Source: Polytrichum commune (taxonomy: Eukaryota; Streptophyta; Polytrichopsida; Polytrichales; Polytrichaceae). From it: a stretch of DNA of 64,000 nucleotides. The notes under the pieces were generated by a model. That model was not told the origin of the DNA. It saw nothing but the letters and a program-made list of their open reading frames with translations, and searched no databases. The translations under genes and the position numbers were made by a program. Below, piece after piece: positions 1 to 10,942 of this stretch (position 1 is the first letter of the stretch; each line of letters begins with the position of its first letter). The stretch spans positions 15,646,527 to 15,710,526 of the forward strand of contig OX485808.1 in assembly GCA_950295325.1 (NCBI GenBank), given 5' to 3'.

Positions 1-186
1 GACTAGTCATCCGTTGATACCCTTTGACTTGATCTATGGCTATTTAATAGCAATAACTACAGCCAAGTTGGTCAGTCATGAGCTTGCCAGTACTATGGTG
101 AGATTCTGACATGAGTCTTGAGAGCGTGAAGGAGTTTCTTGGTGAATATAACATCTTTTAATTTTGACTTTGCTGCATGGATGCAG

Positions 187-3055
187 ATTGTGGCGTGTTT
201 AAAGGGAACATCCAACTATGCAAGCTTGGGAGCTAAACTTCCGAAAGGAGTCCTATTGGTGGGTCCTCCTGGAACAGGCAAAACTTTGCTGGCACGGGCT
301 GTAGCAGGAGAGGCTGGTGTTCCATTTTTTGCAGCATCGGCTAGTGAATTTGTTGAGATGTTTGTGGGAAGGTTTGCCCTCAACCCACTCTTCAGGTTCC
401 TGGGTGCATAATTTCAGATTTGCCATTTTATATGCTCGACACCTAAGATGGTCAAACTCCCTTTATATTCTCCATACTTCCTGTCCAAGGAGTACGCCAT
501 CTTTTTCGAGGTTTGTACAAGCATTGAAGGGCATTGCAGACCATTATATATATCAGTGTATTGTGGCTCAGTGCTCTATATTCTATCCAGAAAGTGCCAT
601 TGCAATGAGATTTCAAAGAACCCTGTAGCCATACTAAACTAAAGTTAGCTGCCATATTCTGGTGTTTTACATCTGGTCTGAGTTTGATTTGTTGTTTGAT
701 TAATTATGAAGATCAACTTGGTAACTTGGGAAGTGGTATGCAGGGGAGCAGCTCGCATCCGAGACTTGTTTGCAGAGGCTAGGAAAAACACACCTTCAAT
801 TGTCTTCATTGATGAGCTGGATGCTGTAGGAGGTCGCCGTGGCCGCAGCTTTAATGATGAAAGAGATCAAACTCTGAATCAGGTTCTAATGAATTCTTCA
901 AAATACTGGAGCTGTGTTCGTCAAATTTTCCTTAGTTTAAGATCTTAGTCTAAAGTTTACTATTATTCTGCTGTAGTTTCCACTAAGCTGACTCCTTTAA
1001 CATCAAAGGGTAAATTGAAAGTCAGCTTGCTGGTTACTGAGTGTTTGAGAAGGTTTGGATAAATGATTACTTGCTATTCTATTATCATTTCTCAACATAG
1101 GTTCTATGAGCTATTTCTTGTTAGATGGCATTGGAATATGCCACAAGTAAAACAAGTCTGTGAGTGGACACTTTGGTAAAGACTACTATGTACTAAGCGA
1201 CTGTACACATTTCGGTTACAGTGTGCCAGAATCTCAAATAGTTGACCCGAATTTCTTTCAGTTTGACATCAGGGAGAGCCACTTTACCTCTGGAAGTAAT
1301 TGAAGATTATCTAATTACTCATAGTGGCCTTATTAGGCAGTATTAAATCCACAACAAGCTATGCCAATGTAAGCTTTTAAAGGGAGTTTCAGAAACTGTT
1401 ATAGAAATAGTTTCTACTATCCATTGCCTCCAGTAGAGTTATCTGCAAAGTGATCTTGGTCCCTCTTGGAGAGACTTTCCTATTAAGAGCTCACTAGAGC
1501 GTCTTGTGTTGGAGCCTTATGTTGAAAGTTGGGTGAAACTCTTGGACCTTCTCTTCCAGGCCAAAAGACTTTGAAATAACTCTAGAAACTAAAACAGTGT
1601 CTATTCTATGACACCTGCCAGCCTAAATCCTGGCTCAGCCTTTGCAAAGCTACTTTGGCCCATCCTAGTATGACAAGCTAGAAAGCTGGTTTCCTGGGTG
1701 ACTTTATGCATAAGCTCTCAAAGTAACCTTTTAGCCAACTCACCTGGAGTTTTATCCCGAGACTTTACAACTAACTCTTATGATGTTGATATTAATGTCA
1801 AATTTTGTTGTTGGATCTTGGGTGCAGTTATTAACAGAAATGGATGGATTTGACTCGGAGACTGGGGTGCTAGTACTGGCAGCGACCAACCGGCCAGAGG
1901 TGCTCGACCCTGCACTCACCCGACCTGGAAGAATATCTCGAAGAGTTAATGTGGAGGCTCCTGACTTTGCAGGAAGACAGCAAGTGCTTGCTGTGCACAT
2001 GCGTTACACACCGGTGGAAGGAGATGCATCTACAATTTGTGCGGTAGTGGCGTCCCTTACACCTGGTTTTGTGGGTGCAGATCTTGCAAATGTGGTCAAT
2101 GAAGCTGCCCTCCTTGCTGCCCGTCAAGGTAAAGTTACTGCTTACACTATTTATCAGCATCACATGCATCTCGAGGAACTGTTACAACCTCTTGATTAAT
2201 GTTTCCCAGCAGTGTAGCTTATAAACATTTCTCGTGTGCATCTCCTGCCTGCATTGGGTGGATCTATAGGCAGGATGGTTTGATAGTTCAAGTAACAGCT
2301 ATTGGGATGAACCTATCAATCCATTTTCAGAGCGTACTATTAGATTCAAATAAGGGATTTTGTTTGAAGCTTACTAGAGTTATCCTTTAACTCCATAGGA
2401 CTTTTCATCGCGATTTCGTCCCCTATGTGGTCCCTATGATTTCAGTTGGTTATTCTGCATACAATATCATTAATTTTTCTCCACTTGTGGTGCATGCTTG
2501 GGGTAGTGTTTAAATTTGAATGAAGAGCAACTATTTTGGTTCATTGAGGGTCAAACTCAATTTAGCACCTCTTACCATGCCAAAATGAGTTTAACCCTCA
2601 ATGAACCGATATAGAATGTTCTTTCATTCAAACCTCCACACTACCTCCAAGCATGCACCGAAAATTTATTGAACATGGAAGGTGTGGTATGCAAAACAAC
2701 CAACTCCCAACCAAAAGTCATGTTGAGTTAGAGGATTACTCTATCAGATCATGAAATTTGATCTATTTGTGTACTTTATGTTTCTTAACCAGTAATTATA
2801 TCAACTGATCGTCAACCGATTAATTCTTGCAAACTTCATGGATGAACAGGTCGTGCAGCTGTCACCTTAGAGGACTTCCAGGAGGCTGTGGACCGAGCCA
2901 AATACGGTGTGGGCAAAAAGCGTCCACTGCCAAAGGCTGTGGAGAAGCAGCTGAACCGGTGGTTTAATTGGGCCAATAATGTGCAGGGGCAGCAGATGCA
3001 AGGAGGCAGCAAGGAGCCGCCTGGAGGATACCGAACTCTTCCATACAATGGTTAG
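187..3055 (+). CDS. FtsH-like AAA ATPase without protease domain (FtsHi-like), 3' part
   Basis: Exons are 187..371, 744..882, 1828..2128 and 2850..3055 (TAG); phases agree at every junction, and earlier exons lie off the window. The product shows Walker A GPPGTGKT, Walker [15 protein letters not shown], a second region of homology [20 protein letters not shown] with both arginine-finger positions, and the AAA lid ([21 protein letters not shown]). About 50 residues later the protein ends in [10 protein letters not shown]. Active FtsH proteases continue for about 200 residues with an HEXXH zinc site; none is present here, and the stop is followed by spacer. In plants, protease-dead FtsHi proteins act in the chloroplast envelope as import or assembly ATPases; that role is inferred. 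The pore-side motif reads FVGRG instead of the usual FVGVG, and Walker B has DEL instead of DEI. The targeting region is not visible. Confidence 0.85.
2374..2745. mobile_element. Foldback MITE-like element in intron 3 of the FtsH-like gene
   Basis: The two halves form a long imperfect inverted repeat. The outer ends match as TAGAGTTATCCTTTAACTC against TAGAGTAATCCTCTAACTC (reverse complement of the right end). Inner stretches also pair: AGTTGGTTATTCTGCATAC near 2441, GGTGCATGCTTGG near 2489 and GGTTCATTGAGGGT near 2539 all have reverse complements in 2580-2720. There is no coding capacity. The size (about 370 bp) and hairpin form fit a non-autonomous DNA element. I could not fix a target-site duplication. 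Confidence 0.65.
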
Positions 3056-4261
3056 GAGAGCGATTCTGTGTGTAAAACATGAATTATGGCTCGTACAAGA
3101 ACTTTCTTTATTTTTCATTTTAATCATGGGTAGCACTGAAGCTTCCACGCCATTCCTTTTAGATTCCTGATGTGATATATTGTAATCTTTTTCGATGATC
3201 AAAAAGCAACTGATCATATTAAAGATCCACAAACCAGCTAGAGTTTACCAGCAGCCTTTGTTGTAGCATTGAGCGGACCATGTAGGTGGGATGCTTGATG
3301 GTGAGCGATGGTTGCGAATGGGTGTTCAACCAAACCATTAGTGTATGGGGACTTTGTATATCAAACTTGATGGCATTCACAGATAATGTGGATAAATTAT
3401 CTGTAATGCTGCACATGACATGACATGAGAATCAACATCAGGCATAAACAATGCCAAATTCCTTCAATCTCACCTGCGTTGTGGCTTCCATTGATTTTGA
3501 TCTTCTGGGCAGTCTAATCAGGCTCTGGCAATGTATCAAATTCTAGTTCCCCCTGTTGTCCTAAGCAATGATGTGCAGACACGTTTACTTGTTGGAAATA
3601 AACAATACTACAGTTTATCCAAAATAGTTTTAACCATTCAGCGCAGAGAAATCCAGTATAAACTTTGTGTGTGCAGATCTGTGCATGTCGTGACAATTTT
3701 TATCATCATCTTCCAAAATATTTCTAATGTATCTTAGAGGTCGAAATTGACATTTTGAGAATTCATGGCTATCTGAATAGACAGCAGAATGAGCTCAATG
3801 GAAACCTGTGTAGGGGATTGTGGGTCTCAAAAGATTTTCCTTTGGTTTACGTTCAATATTTTAATGGGTTTAGAATCCAAATTAGTGAACATAGTGATAT
3901 ACAGAAGCTCTCCAAATGTGGTTTGCATAGGACTGGTGCCTAAATGCTCGAGTTCCTCACACCACAAGAATTTCCAGATATGCACAGATTGTATTTAGAA
4001 TATGCAAGTAAACATTTCATTTATATCAAATGTACACCATAGTCTTAAGTGTAGAAGTACATGCTACCGAAAGCATTGCACTTACCAAATTCCTGAGGAG
4101 CCGAAGTTGGAACCGATAACTATCCCTACCTACCTTAACATAAGCGAAAATGAGAGATCTCTTCTACTGAAGGTCGGTGCTTGCAAGGTAGGTCGTCCCT
4201 TGCAAGGTAGGTCGTCCCATCTCCCGATGAATGCAAAGGCTTCAGAGGGAAAATATCCCAT
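3056..4261. other. Spacer with block A left edge
   Basis: No gene is visible. From about 3930 the sequence aligns to 13765 onward (shared track: GTACACYMTAGTCTTAAGTG at 4030 and 13869), which marks the left edge of the tandem duplication. A 19-nt direct repeat (TTGCAAGGTAGGTCGTCCC) stands twice at 4183-4220; block B has only one diverged counterpart, near 14040. Confidence 0.5.
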
Positions 4262-4298
4262 ATGCATTGAGATGAGGAAGAAGTCAGGAGAGTACAAG
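4255..4298 (+). promoter_or_regulatory. snRNA promoter (USE and TATA-like) of U1 copy 1
   Basis: ATCCCATATG (4255-4264) matches the plant upstream sequence element RTCCCACATCG and starts 67 nt before the U1 5' end. TACAAG at 4293-4298 is a TATA-like box at about -29. This spacing is the Pol II arrangement known for plant U1/U2 genes. Confidence 0.6.
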
Positions 4299-4321
4299 AG
4301 GGCGGACGGAAGTAGTGTCAA

Positions 4322-4478
4322 GCACTTACCTGGGCGGGGTGTATCCATGATCCAGAAGGTGGATGGCCTAGAGGAGCCTGCCCCATTGCACTTCGGGCCG
4401 GGTGACTCTAGTATCTTCCTACGGGAGGCATACACGTCATAATTTGTGGCAGCGGGGGCTCGCGTTCGCGCGGCCCTC
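4322..4478 (+). ncRNA. U1: U1 spliceosomal snRNA, copy 1
   Basis: The 157-nt unit has the full U1 layout. It carries the splice-site-pairing end ACTTACCTG, stem-loop I with TGATCCAGAAGG, stem-loop II with the U1A site ATTGCACTT, stem-loop III, the Sm site AATTTGTGG, and the GC-rich stem-loop IV closed by a TTCG tetraloop. It base-pairs with 5' splice sites as the core of the U1 snRNP. This copy begins GCACTTACC, so the position that is U in canonical AUACUUACC reads C; the paired inverted copy at 11595 has T there. Stem-loop I reads AUCC where other plants have AUCA. A degenerate 3' box (CACCCGATTTAAAA) follows. It lies in the left arm of a 0.9-kb inverted repeat. Confidence 0.93.
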
Positions 4479-4906
4479 ACCCGATTTAAAACTAAAACGC
4501 AATTCGTAAACCTTGTTAAGGTTTTATGCTATTTTTAGTTTGGGATTGAAGTAGTTATGTATGGGCAGATGTTTGTTGGGAAATTCGATTTGCAAGGTGT
4601 CGGAGTATAGTCGCTGTTGGGAATGCAGTGTAAAGTTTTCTTGAGAAAGGAGAAGTCAATCCGTTGTCGAGGAATTAGTTGGTGGTTTGGCAATTTGATG
4701 ATGAGGCGTTGAAAGTGATCCAGTGGCGGGAATGACGAACGCGAGGCAGGAGAATGAAGGAAGGGACAGGAACGGCGATGTCTGTTCTGCATCGGAAGGT
4801 ATGGATGTGCCACGCCATGAACATGTATTTACGAATGTGATGGACGCATTTATTTGTGCGGGTCTCCGTGTTGCCGCCAGAAAATGTTTGAGAGAGACAA
4901 TAACTT

Positions 4907-4950
4907 ATCCCATATGTGTTGAGGTGAGGAGGGAGTGAGGAGAGTACAAG
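4907..4950 (+). promoter_or_regulatory. snRNA promoter (USE and TATA-like) of U1 copy 2
   Basis: ATCCCATATG at 4907-4916 (-67) and TACAAG at 4945-4950 (-29), with the same spacing as copy 1. Confidence 0.6.
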
Positions 4951-4973
4951 ACGGCGGACGGAAGAAGTGCCAA

Positions 4974-5130
4974 TTACTTACCTGGGCGGGGTGTATCCAT
5001 GATCCAGAAGGTGGATGGCCTAGAGGAGCCTGCCCCATTGCACTTCGGGCCGGGTGACTCTAGTATCTTCCTACGGGAGGCATACACGTCATAATTTGTG
5101 GCAGCGGGGGCTCGCGTTCGCGCGGCCCTC
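4974..5130 (+). ncRNA. U1: U1 spliceosomal snRNA, copy 2
   Basis: Same 157-nt U1 layout as copy 1 and identical to it beyond the first two positions. The 5' end reads TTACTTACCTG, so position 1 differs from the usual A. The Sm site and stem-loops I to IV are intact. The following CACCCAATTAAA is a weak match to the plant 3' box CA(N)3-10AGTNNAA. Its twin is the minus-strand copy at 10943-11099. Confidence 0.93.
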
Positions 5131-5273
5131 ACCCAATTAAACCTAAAGTGAAACCCATGCCCATCTCTCAAGTATTAAACCAGATTAACTCAACAGGAAC
5201 CATCCTCATGGGTAATGATTCGAAAACTGCAACGTTATTCCTATCACTCATGTCCTCGAAATGATCATTTCAC

Positions 5274-5616
5274 CTGGATTATGACCAAGATAGTTTTGTC
5301 GTCGAGTTTGCCAGTACCGTTCTCAGAGGACTGCGACAGCAACACATTCACAAAATCCTCCTGCCTGCCACTCTCCTCCGCAGCGGCGGCCAATTTCATT
5401 CCAGACTCTTTAATGTCGAGAAAATGCAAGCAGGCGTCCACCTCTGCCTTCACCTTCTTCATGTAGGCAACGCACCCAGTGGCATGCGTGACCCATTTGA
5501 GCCACGGCACGAAGTCGCCCACCACCCTGGTCGTGCTTACGGTGAACAACGTTTTTTCGATCAATTTCTTGAACGTCCGACCTTTGATCTGTCCGGCCGT
5601 GTCCACCCCAAAGAAC
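5274..5616 (-). pseudogene. Cytochrome P450 middle exon relic (block A, minus strand)
   Basis: One open exon of 114 codons with good splice sites (acceptor CAG before 5616, donor CAG/GTGAAA at 5274). It contains FFGVDTAGQIKG, VVGDFVPWLKWV and EESGRQEDFVNVLLSQ, the region before the I-helix of A-type plant P450s. The matching block B gene has exon 1 at 17154-16531 and exon 3 at 14999-14373; neither exists here. Exon 1 was lost in a deletion at about 5958, and exon 3 was displaced by the U1 inverted copy. The remnant cannot bind heme. Confidence 0.8.
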
Positions 5617-6546
5617 CTGCCAGGAAGAAGACATCGTTTCATTTCATTTTCAGAGATTACAGCTTACAGAATAAGAGAATCCGTTTCAAATTTCTCAGAA
5701 AAAGACGCAATCATATAATCAGCAATTACCTTCCTTAAACTAATCACGACTCATCCGATCAGGTCAGGGTTTACATTCACGGGGGGTTAAGATATATCCG
5801 AGATTCGGGTTGAATCAGGTGGTTCCAGTACAAAGTACAGACTTTAATCTGGTCACTGATACTGTGCCTTCTACGGAACACATATAACCACTTAGGATTT
5901 TGTGCAGCGTCAATGCTGTCGAAGATTCTGGCTTCTCCAACTATATACGTACCGAAAACCATAATGGCATATTGTTGAATCTGCAAAGTCTTGGGACATA
6001 TCAACATGCCCATCTGCTGGGTGATCAGGTCAGTGACGTTGGTAGCTGGGTAGACGCACATGATGGTACAACATATCCACACGATGTAACTCAGCCGCTT
6101 TATCGCGCTTCGTAAGTACACTACAGATCATGTGATTTAGTGTGGCCCATACTATTCATCTTAGACCCGTCTCAATTGTCTTGCATTCACTGAGTGATAA
6201 CTAGAAAGAGTGTTACATGACACTTGGTACTACATGACAACTCTCGAATTAATAACTTGGCACACCAATTTTACTAAGGATATAGGCACCTAGGTTAGGA
6301 GTGACCGGTGATTCGAGGTTGATGATACTCTCGTGAGTTGAATGAGGGAACTCAGATGAAAGGTGATTGGTTGCAGAGGACTCTGCACTTCTCTCGTTAC
6401 GAGAGTTAGCGAGGGCAGGTGTTGGAGGTCACATATTCTTCTCGCAACTTTTTGTGACGCCTCGACATAACTACATGTCTCTTTCGCTTTTATGTGTTTA
6501 AAAGAGAACCTTTTCCGACTCTAAGCAATCAGCGGCACTTTGCCAA

Positions 6547-7542
6547 GTGTCTGATGCTGCAGGGAATATAGCTCAAGACTCCGGAGAGAGGCGGGAAGAC
6601 TTTGTCGACGTCCTGCTTGGACAGAAATCTGAGACTGGCAACGAGCCACTCAGCGACGACTCCATTAAAGGCGTCATTCATTTTCATCTCTCTCATCTGC
6701 GCAAATCCTCTGGACATTTGTTGATATCCTCCACTGATGATCGCTAGATTAATTCAGAAGCACAGCTGGAAGTACAAATTTCTACCCTCTCTGGATCGAT
6801 GTGGATACATACATACATATGTCTTGAACCCTTATCTCATTGTTGACGCCGATGCATGCAGGACATGCTGACGGTCGGCACAGACACGACGTCCAACACA
6901 GTGGAGTGGGCTATGGCGGAGCTCATACGACACCCACATTGTATGAAGAAGCTGCAGGTGGAACTCAACGCAGTGGTGGGCAAGGAGAGGATCGTTATCG
7001 AGGTTGACATCCCCAAATTGTCATACCTTCAGGCGCCCATGAAGGAGGTGGCGAGGCTTTACCCTCCCGCCCCTCTCTTCGTCCCTCACGAGTCTGTGGA
7101 GCCCACCACAGTTTTGGGCTACAAGTTCCCGGCGGGCACCCGGCTGGTCGTCAACTGCTATGCTATCCACAGGGACCCCGAGTACTGGGAGAACCCCCTT
7201 AGGTTTCACCCAGAACGGTTCATCCGAAACTCGGAGATCGACATGAAGGGCAATCACCTACAGCTGATCCCGTTCGGAGCTGGGCGGCGTCAGTGCCCGA
7301 GCATGTCGTTGGGCATCTTGTTCGTCAGCTTTGAAATTGCGAGGCTCGTGCAGGCTTTCGACTTCGCACTCCCCGGCGGACAGGATCCCAGCACCCTCGA
7401 CATGACTGAGAACTTTGGCATCACCAATCCTCATTCTCTCAAAATGAAATTTGCAAACGAACTCACTAGAATGTTAGGTACGTGCTCTTGTACAAAGACA
7501 GTACAAACAACTGCGCATCACATGAGAAATCCCAGAAGTTGA
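6547..7542 (+). pseudogene. Cytochrome P450 C-terminal relic (block A, plus strand)
   Basis: The tail of exon 2 (6547-about 6680; EERREDFVDVLL-type sequence) is followed by an intact C-terminal exon from 6862. It shows the I-helix VGTDTTSN, the ExxR helix EVAR, FHPERF and the heme loop FGAGRRQCPSM. The usual CxG glycine after the heme cysteine is S. The exon 2 donor, CAG/GTACAT in block B, reads CATTTTCAT here and is destroyed. Exon 1 and most of exon 2 are deleted at about 6545 (block B 18385-19685). P450s of this clan are membrane-bound monooxygenases of specialised metabolism; the substrate is unknown. Confidence 0.82.
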
Positions 7543-8139
7543 AGTTAGAGTGCCACGAAATGTGCTGCAAACAATGTCTTCAACGCTGTGGGACCATTTC
7601 CTTCAGGTTCACACATAAAGGTTGGATCTCCTTACCTTCACAAACGAGGTAACACCACAGAATAGAAGACATAGCAAAAGATTTAGCAGGCACATACGAG
7701 ATTAAAAAATGCACTATAACAAATAAAGAATCATTCCAAGGCAACTCCAAATGTCATACCCCTACCGGAACTCATAATGTGCTATGTAACCAGTCAAGTG
7801 TCACTATTGACATGTGCTCAACTTATTGCGTAAGTTCTCCTACAAAGACCTAATCATATGTAACTTCTGCCAAACGCACACAATCAGGCATCCAGTAGCT
7901 TGAGTCGCAAGTAGTAGGGATATGGAAACTAATTTTCGCAAAATCGATTGATACACATTGTATATCATACTTCTTGGTCGACCTTTATATTGGAGTGGAT
8001 AAATAATGAGATCCAGAGAACCATGGTCTAGAATTGTGACTGAAAACTCTGTAAGAAGGTACAAACGAGTCATTGTAGTTTCTTCTTGTAAGAGCCCTCC
8101 TTGCACACCAAAGAAAAGGAACTGATTATCCGCTTACTG
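7543..8139. other. Spacer, no gene seen
   Basis: AT-rich sequence between the P450 relic and the PPR relic. I see no splice-supported coding region, RNA gene or clear repeat. Confidence 0.4.
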
Positions 8140-8900
8140 TTAGTCTGTCACTAATCATCACAACAAGAACAACCACCATCCTTGAAGTGATATAAACTGC
8201 TTGCATCCCTTGCAATGACATCTCGCCCAACAATTCTTTAGTTAAGTCACTACACATGCGGACATTCTTGATAAGGCCATAAACAATGGCAAGCTTTCCA
8301 CTGTGGTGGGTAATGCTTTACTCCTCCCGATGATCATCCACAAGGCCTGCATGACTACATCCCGTGAGGACACCAACAAAGATGACCTCGTTCGGTCTAA
8401 CCCCTGCCATCTCCAATTTTGTAAAGCACTGGAAGGCATCTTCTCCACAACCATGTTGTGCAAGCGCCCCAATAATAGCATTCCAAGATATAACATCATC
8501 TTCAACCATTTACTTCCAGTGAATGTTCAACCCTCCCACACTTTGCCAGCTTCAATGACTTGGGTATGAAATTTCCGCAGCTCCTCCGCAGCTCCATATG
8601 CAATTAGTAGGTTGAGGAATGTAATCCTATTTGGCTCTGGTCCTTTTGCATCTGATGAAAGACTGCAAAAGCCTTCTCGCTGTCACCATTCTTACCATAC
8701 CCTCCAACAATTGCATTCTATGTTATCACAACTCCGATGATCATTCCATAAGGAAAAAATTCCTCCAAATTTCTTATCTAGGCGGACGGTTGTCTTCTAG
8801 TTTCTCAAGACTACTCCAGATTGTCATAAGAACTGAGTCTGTTTCCGGGTACTCAACTCGCTCCAGGGATAGATCTACCAAATCTGGCTGTCCTGGATCT
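8140..8900 (-). pseudogene. PPR-DYW protein relic (block A)
   Basis: Reading the minus strand gives PPR repeat text: NGDSEKAFAVFHQMQ, then after a frameshift PNRITFLNLLIAYG, and in another frame DVISWNAIIGALAQHG and PNEVIFVGVLTGCSHAGLVD. It then jumps straight into the DYW tail (HHSGKLAIVYGLIKNVRMC), with the E domain missing and a stop in between. The jump happens at a GATGATCATCGG track like one inside the DYW domain of the block B copy, so a deletion at microhomology is likely. Such proteins edit organelle RNA; this copy cannot. Confidence 0.8.
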
Positions 8901-8906
8901 TACTGA

Positions 8907-10430
8907 TGGCAGCAATTTATTTCGTCTGTTGGGAGGAACATGACCTTATCCAGGTAACTCACTTCTATATTTATGAAACATAATAAAAGTTACTATGATA
9001 AATGGTGTCCAAATTTCTACATGCGTCCTCAAGAAATTCAGATTCACAGTTGTATTTGGCAAGGTCTGAAGGCTTTTACAACCAGTTCTTGGTATCCTTA
9101 GCAAATACTTATTTTTCATTGTCCTTAGATTTACTATATTATGGTCTATGTTATAAGAGAGCTCCCGAAACCTGTGCAATACTCAGGAGCTCGTACAGGA
9201 CATTGGCCCAAGTACACCAAATATGAGGACTCTGGAAATGGAGACTGTGTACACTTATTGTAGTGCTATAACCTGGCTTTAGTGTAAAAATTTAGTACAC
9301 TGCACCTACTTAGCATCTTATTCCTGTCGACTCCAAGGGTGCAAGGTTGATAATCGAGTGACAAAATATATATACTACGTGTTGGAAGTCCTTGGAACAC
9401 CTTCAGAAACCTTGTTAGATTTGATTGTTGAACATTCACAAACACCTTTGAAGGTTTTGTGTGGACATTCGATTCTAAAATTCCTAAGAACGTGAGAACT
9501 TAGTAGATGCTTCGCGAATGATACCACTTGCTTATATCCCACCTCCTTTTATGGAGTTCCCAGTAGTTCTGGAGATGACCTCATTGGTATCGCTCCAGAG
9601 CTTGACTCTTACGAATTGCATAAGGGTGCAGTAGCTCCCACATGAAATGCGACTACGTATACCAAATCTGCGGACAATGAAATCCCAATGGAAATGGATA
9701 AGTGTTCACCTGGTTTGAAGAGGACCAATAGAGACTTCAAACATTCTCTTAAGAAAGTGCAGTGCATGAGGTTGGAAGACTTTGGAGATGGCAGTATATA
9801 TCCGGCAGAAAATATCCTCACTGTTATCTCACCTGCTTGAGAGGCAGGTAGTGTAAGACATCGTCAGTAACTACCTAGATCCAACTCTCTTAAGAAAAAG
9901 GTTGTGAGCAAGAATACGCTTTAAAATCAACTAACGTCAACTTGTAGAGACAGAATTTGAGAATGGTACTACAAAAGCTGGTGAAACCTCCATGTTCCCT
10001 TGTCCTACTTCTATTGGTTGTCTCTATTCCAAGCTCATTTCAGCCATGGTCATTTGGAAATTCAGAGTTGAGAAACTTCGTCCACATTAGCTGTTTCCAG
10101 CTCCAACATCTTCGCCAAAGCCCTAAATGTGAGGTAGTGTGCTTGAATCTACAGCGACCTTAAAGCATCAATATGAGCTTCGATAACTTTGAGGTTTATG
10201 TTTCTGAGAGTGTCTTAGCACGAGGAATGAAAATTTCTGCCGATAGCAAGTGTAGCATTCTCGACTGTCATTCCTGTCACCTGAAGCAATGCTTGAGCCA
10301 AGGGTCTGAAGCGACACCAAATTAGAAAGCAGAAAAGAGAGTGAGAACACACCACGTTGTGTTGAGTATGCCCTAAGGTGTTCATCTAGTACTTTATCAA
10401 TCTGAGCACTTTGCCCTTTCGAGAGGATGG
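8907..10430. other. Spacer, no gene seen
   Basis: Diverged but recognisable counterpart of 21850-22400 and about 24770 (shared CTCCTTTTATGG track at 9548, 22188 and 24778). No coding signal. Confidence 0.4.
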
Positions 10431-10442
10431 CTTTCCCCCCAC

Positions 10443-10451
10443 TTTCCCACG
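10443..10451. other. Empty target site of the 94-bp element
   Basis: Single TTTCCCACG in the context CCCCCCACTTTCCCACGGCTCAC. In block B the same context is interrupted at 25207-25300 and the nonamer is doubled, so this is the pre-insertion form. Confidence 0.8.
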
Positions 10452-10487
10452 GCTCACAACCAGCACAGGCGGGTTAATTGGTGAGCA

Positions 10488-10760
10488 ATGGCAATCACCT
10501 TGGAGGACATTGTAGAGTCAGACGACTCTAAGGCCGGGGACCCGCATCACCTAATTTTCGGCGGCAACACGACGACCTGTACAAGCAAGTGCATGTTATT
10601 GGCATTTAAGCTGCTTGGCACATCCATACCTTCTGAAACAAAACAAGCGCGTGTCGTCGCTGTTCCGGTCCCTCCCTTTATTCTCCTTCCTCGCGTACGC
10701 CATTCCCGCCACAGGATCACATTCAACACCTTCGTACTCACCATCAAACCTCCAAACCCT
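10488..10760 (+). other. Conserved small reading frame beside U1 (MAITLEDI), block A
   Basis: An ATG in good context opens MAITLEDIVESDDSK and then DPHHLIFGGN. Block B has MAITLEDIAEDSK and DPQNLIF at 25347. The two frames keep a similar start but diverge into different frames after about 30 codons. It may be the first exon of a decayed gene or chance conservation around the U1 3' flank. I do not recognise the protein. Confidence 0.25.
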
Positions 10761-10942
10761 TTGCCAATTCCTCCATAGCTGATTGAACAACAACGTCTCA
10801 GAGGAGCTTCAACCGCGTAAAAAAAAGCAGATTGTGCACAATAGTCATCTGCGAAGCTCTGAACATCTGCTTGTTCCCAAACAAAAATCTCCTAATAAAA
10901 TCTGGGAGATGGGCATGGGTTTCAATTTAGGTTTAATTGGGT

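Larger units (their letters stand above)
4262..5167. repeat. Left arm of 0.9-kb near-identical inverted repeat
   Basis: This stretch is the reverse complement of 10913-11813 with only scattered differences over about 900 bp. It carries two U1 genes and the spacer between them. It replaces the part of block A that should hold the last exon of a minus-strand P450 (block B equivalent about 14060-15320). Its left edge falls in the CATATG of the snRNA upstream element. Its high identity compared with the diverged blocks means the copy is younger than the tandem duplication. Confidence 0.85.

Noticed and set aside
5265-5738. Plus-strand open frames over the P450 exons (also at 14382-14897 and 16572-16907).
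   Set aside because: Shadows of the minus-strand P450 exons, which carry the recognisable motifs and splice sites.
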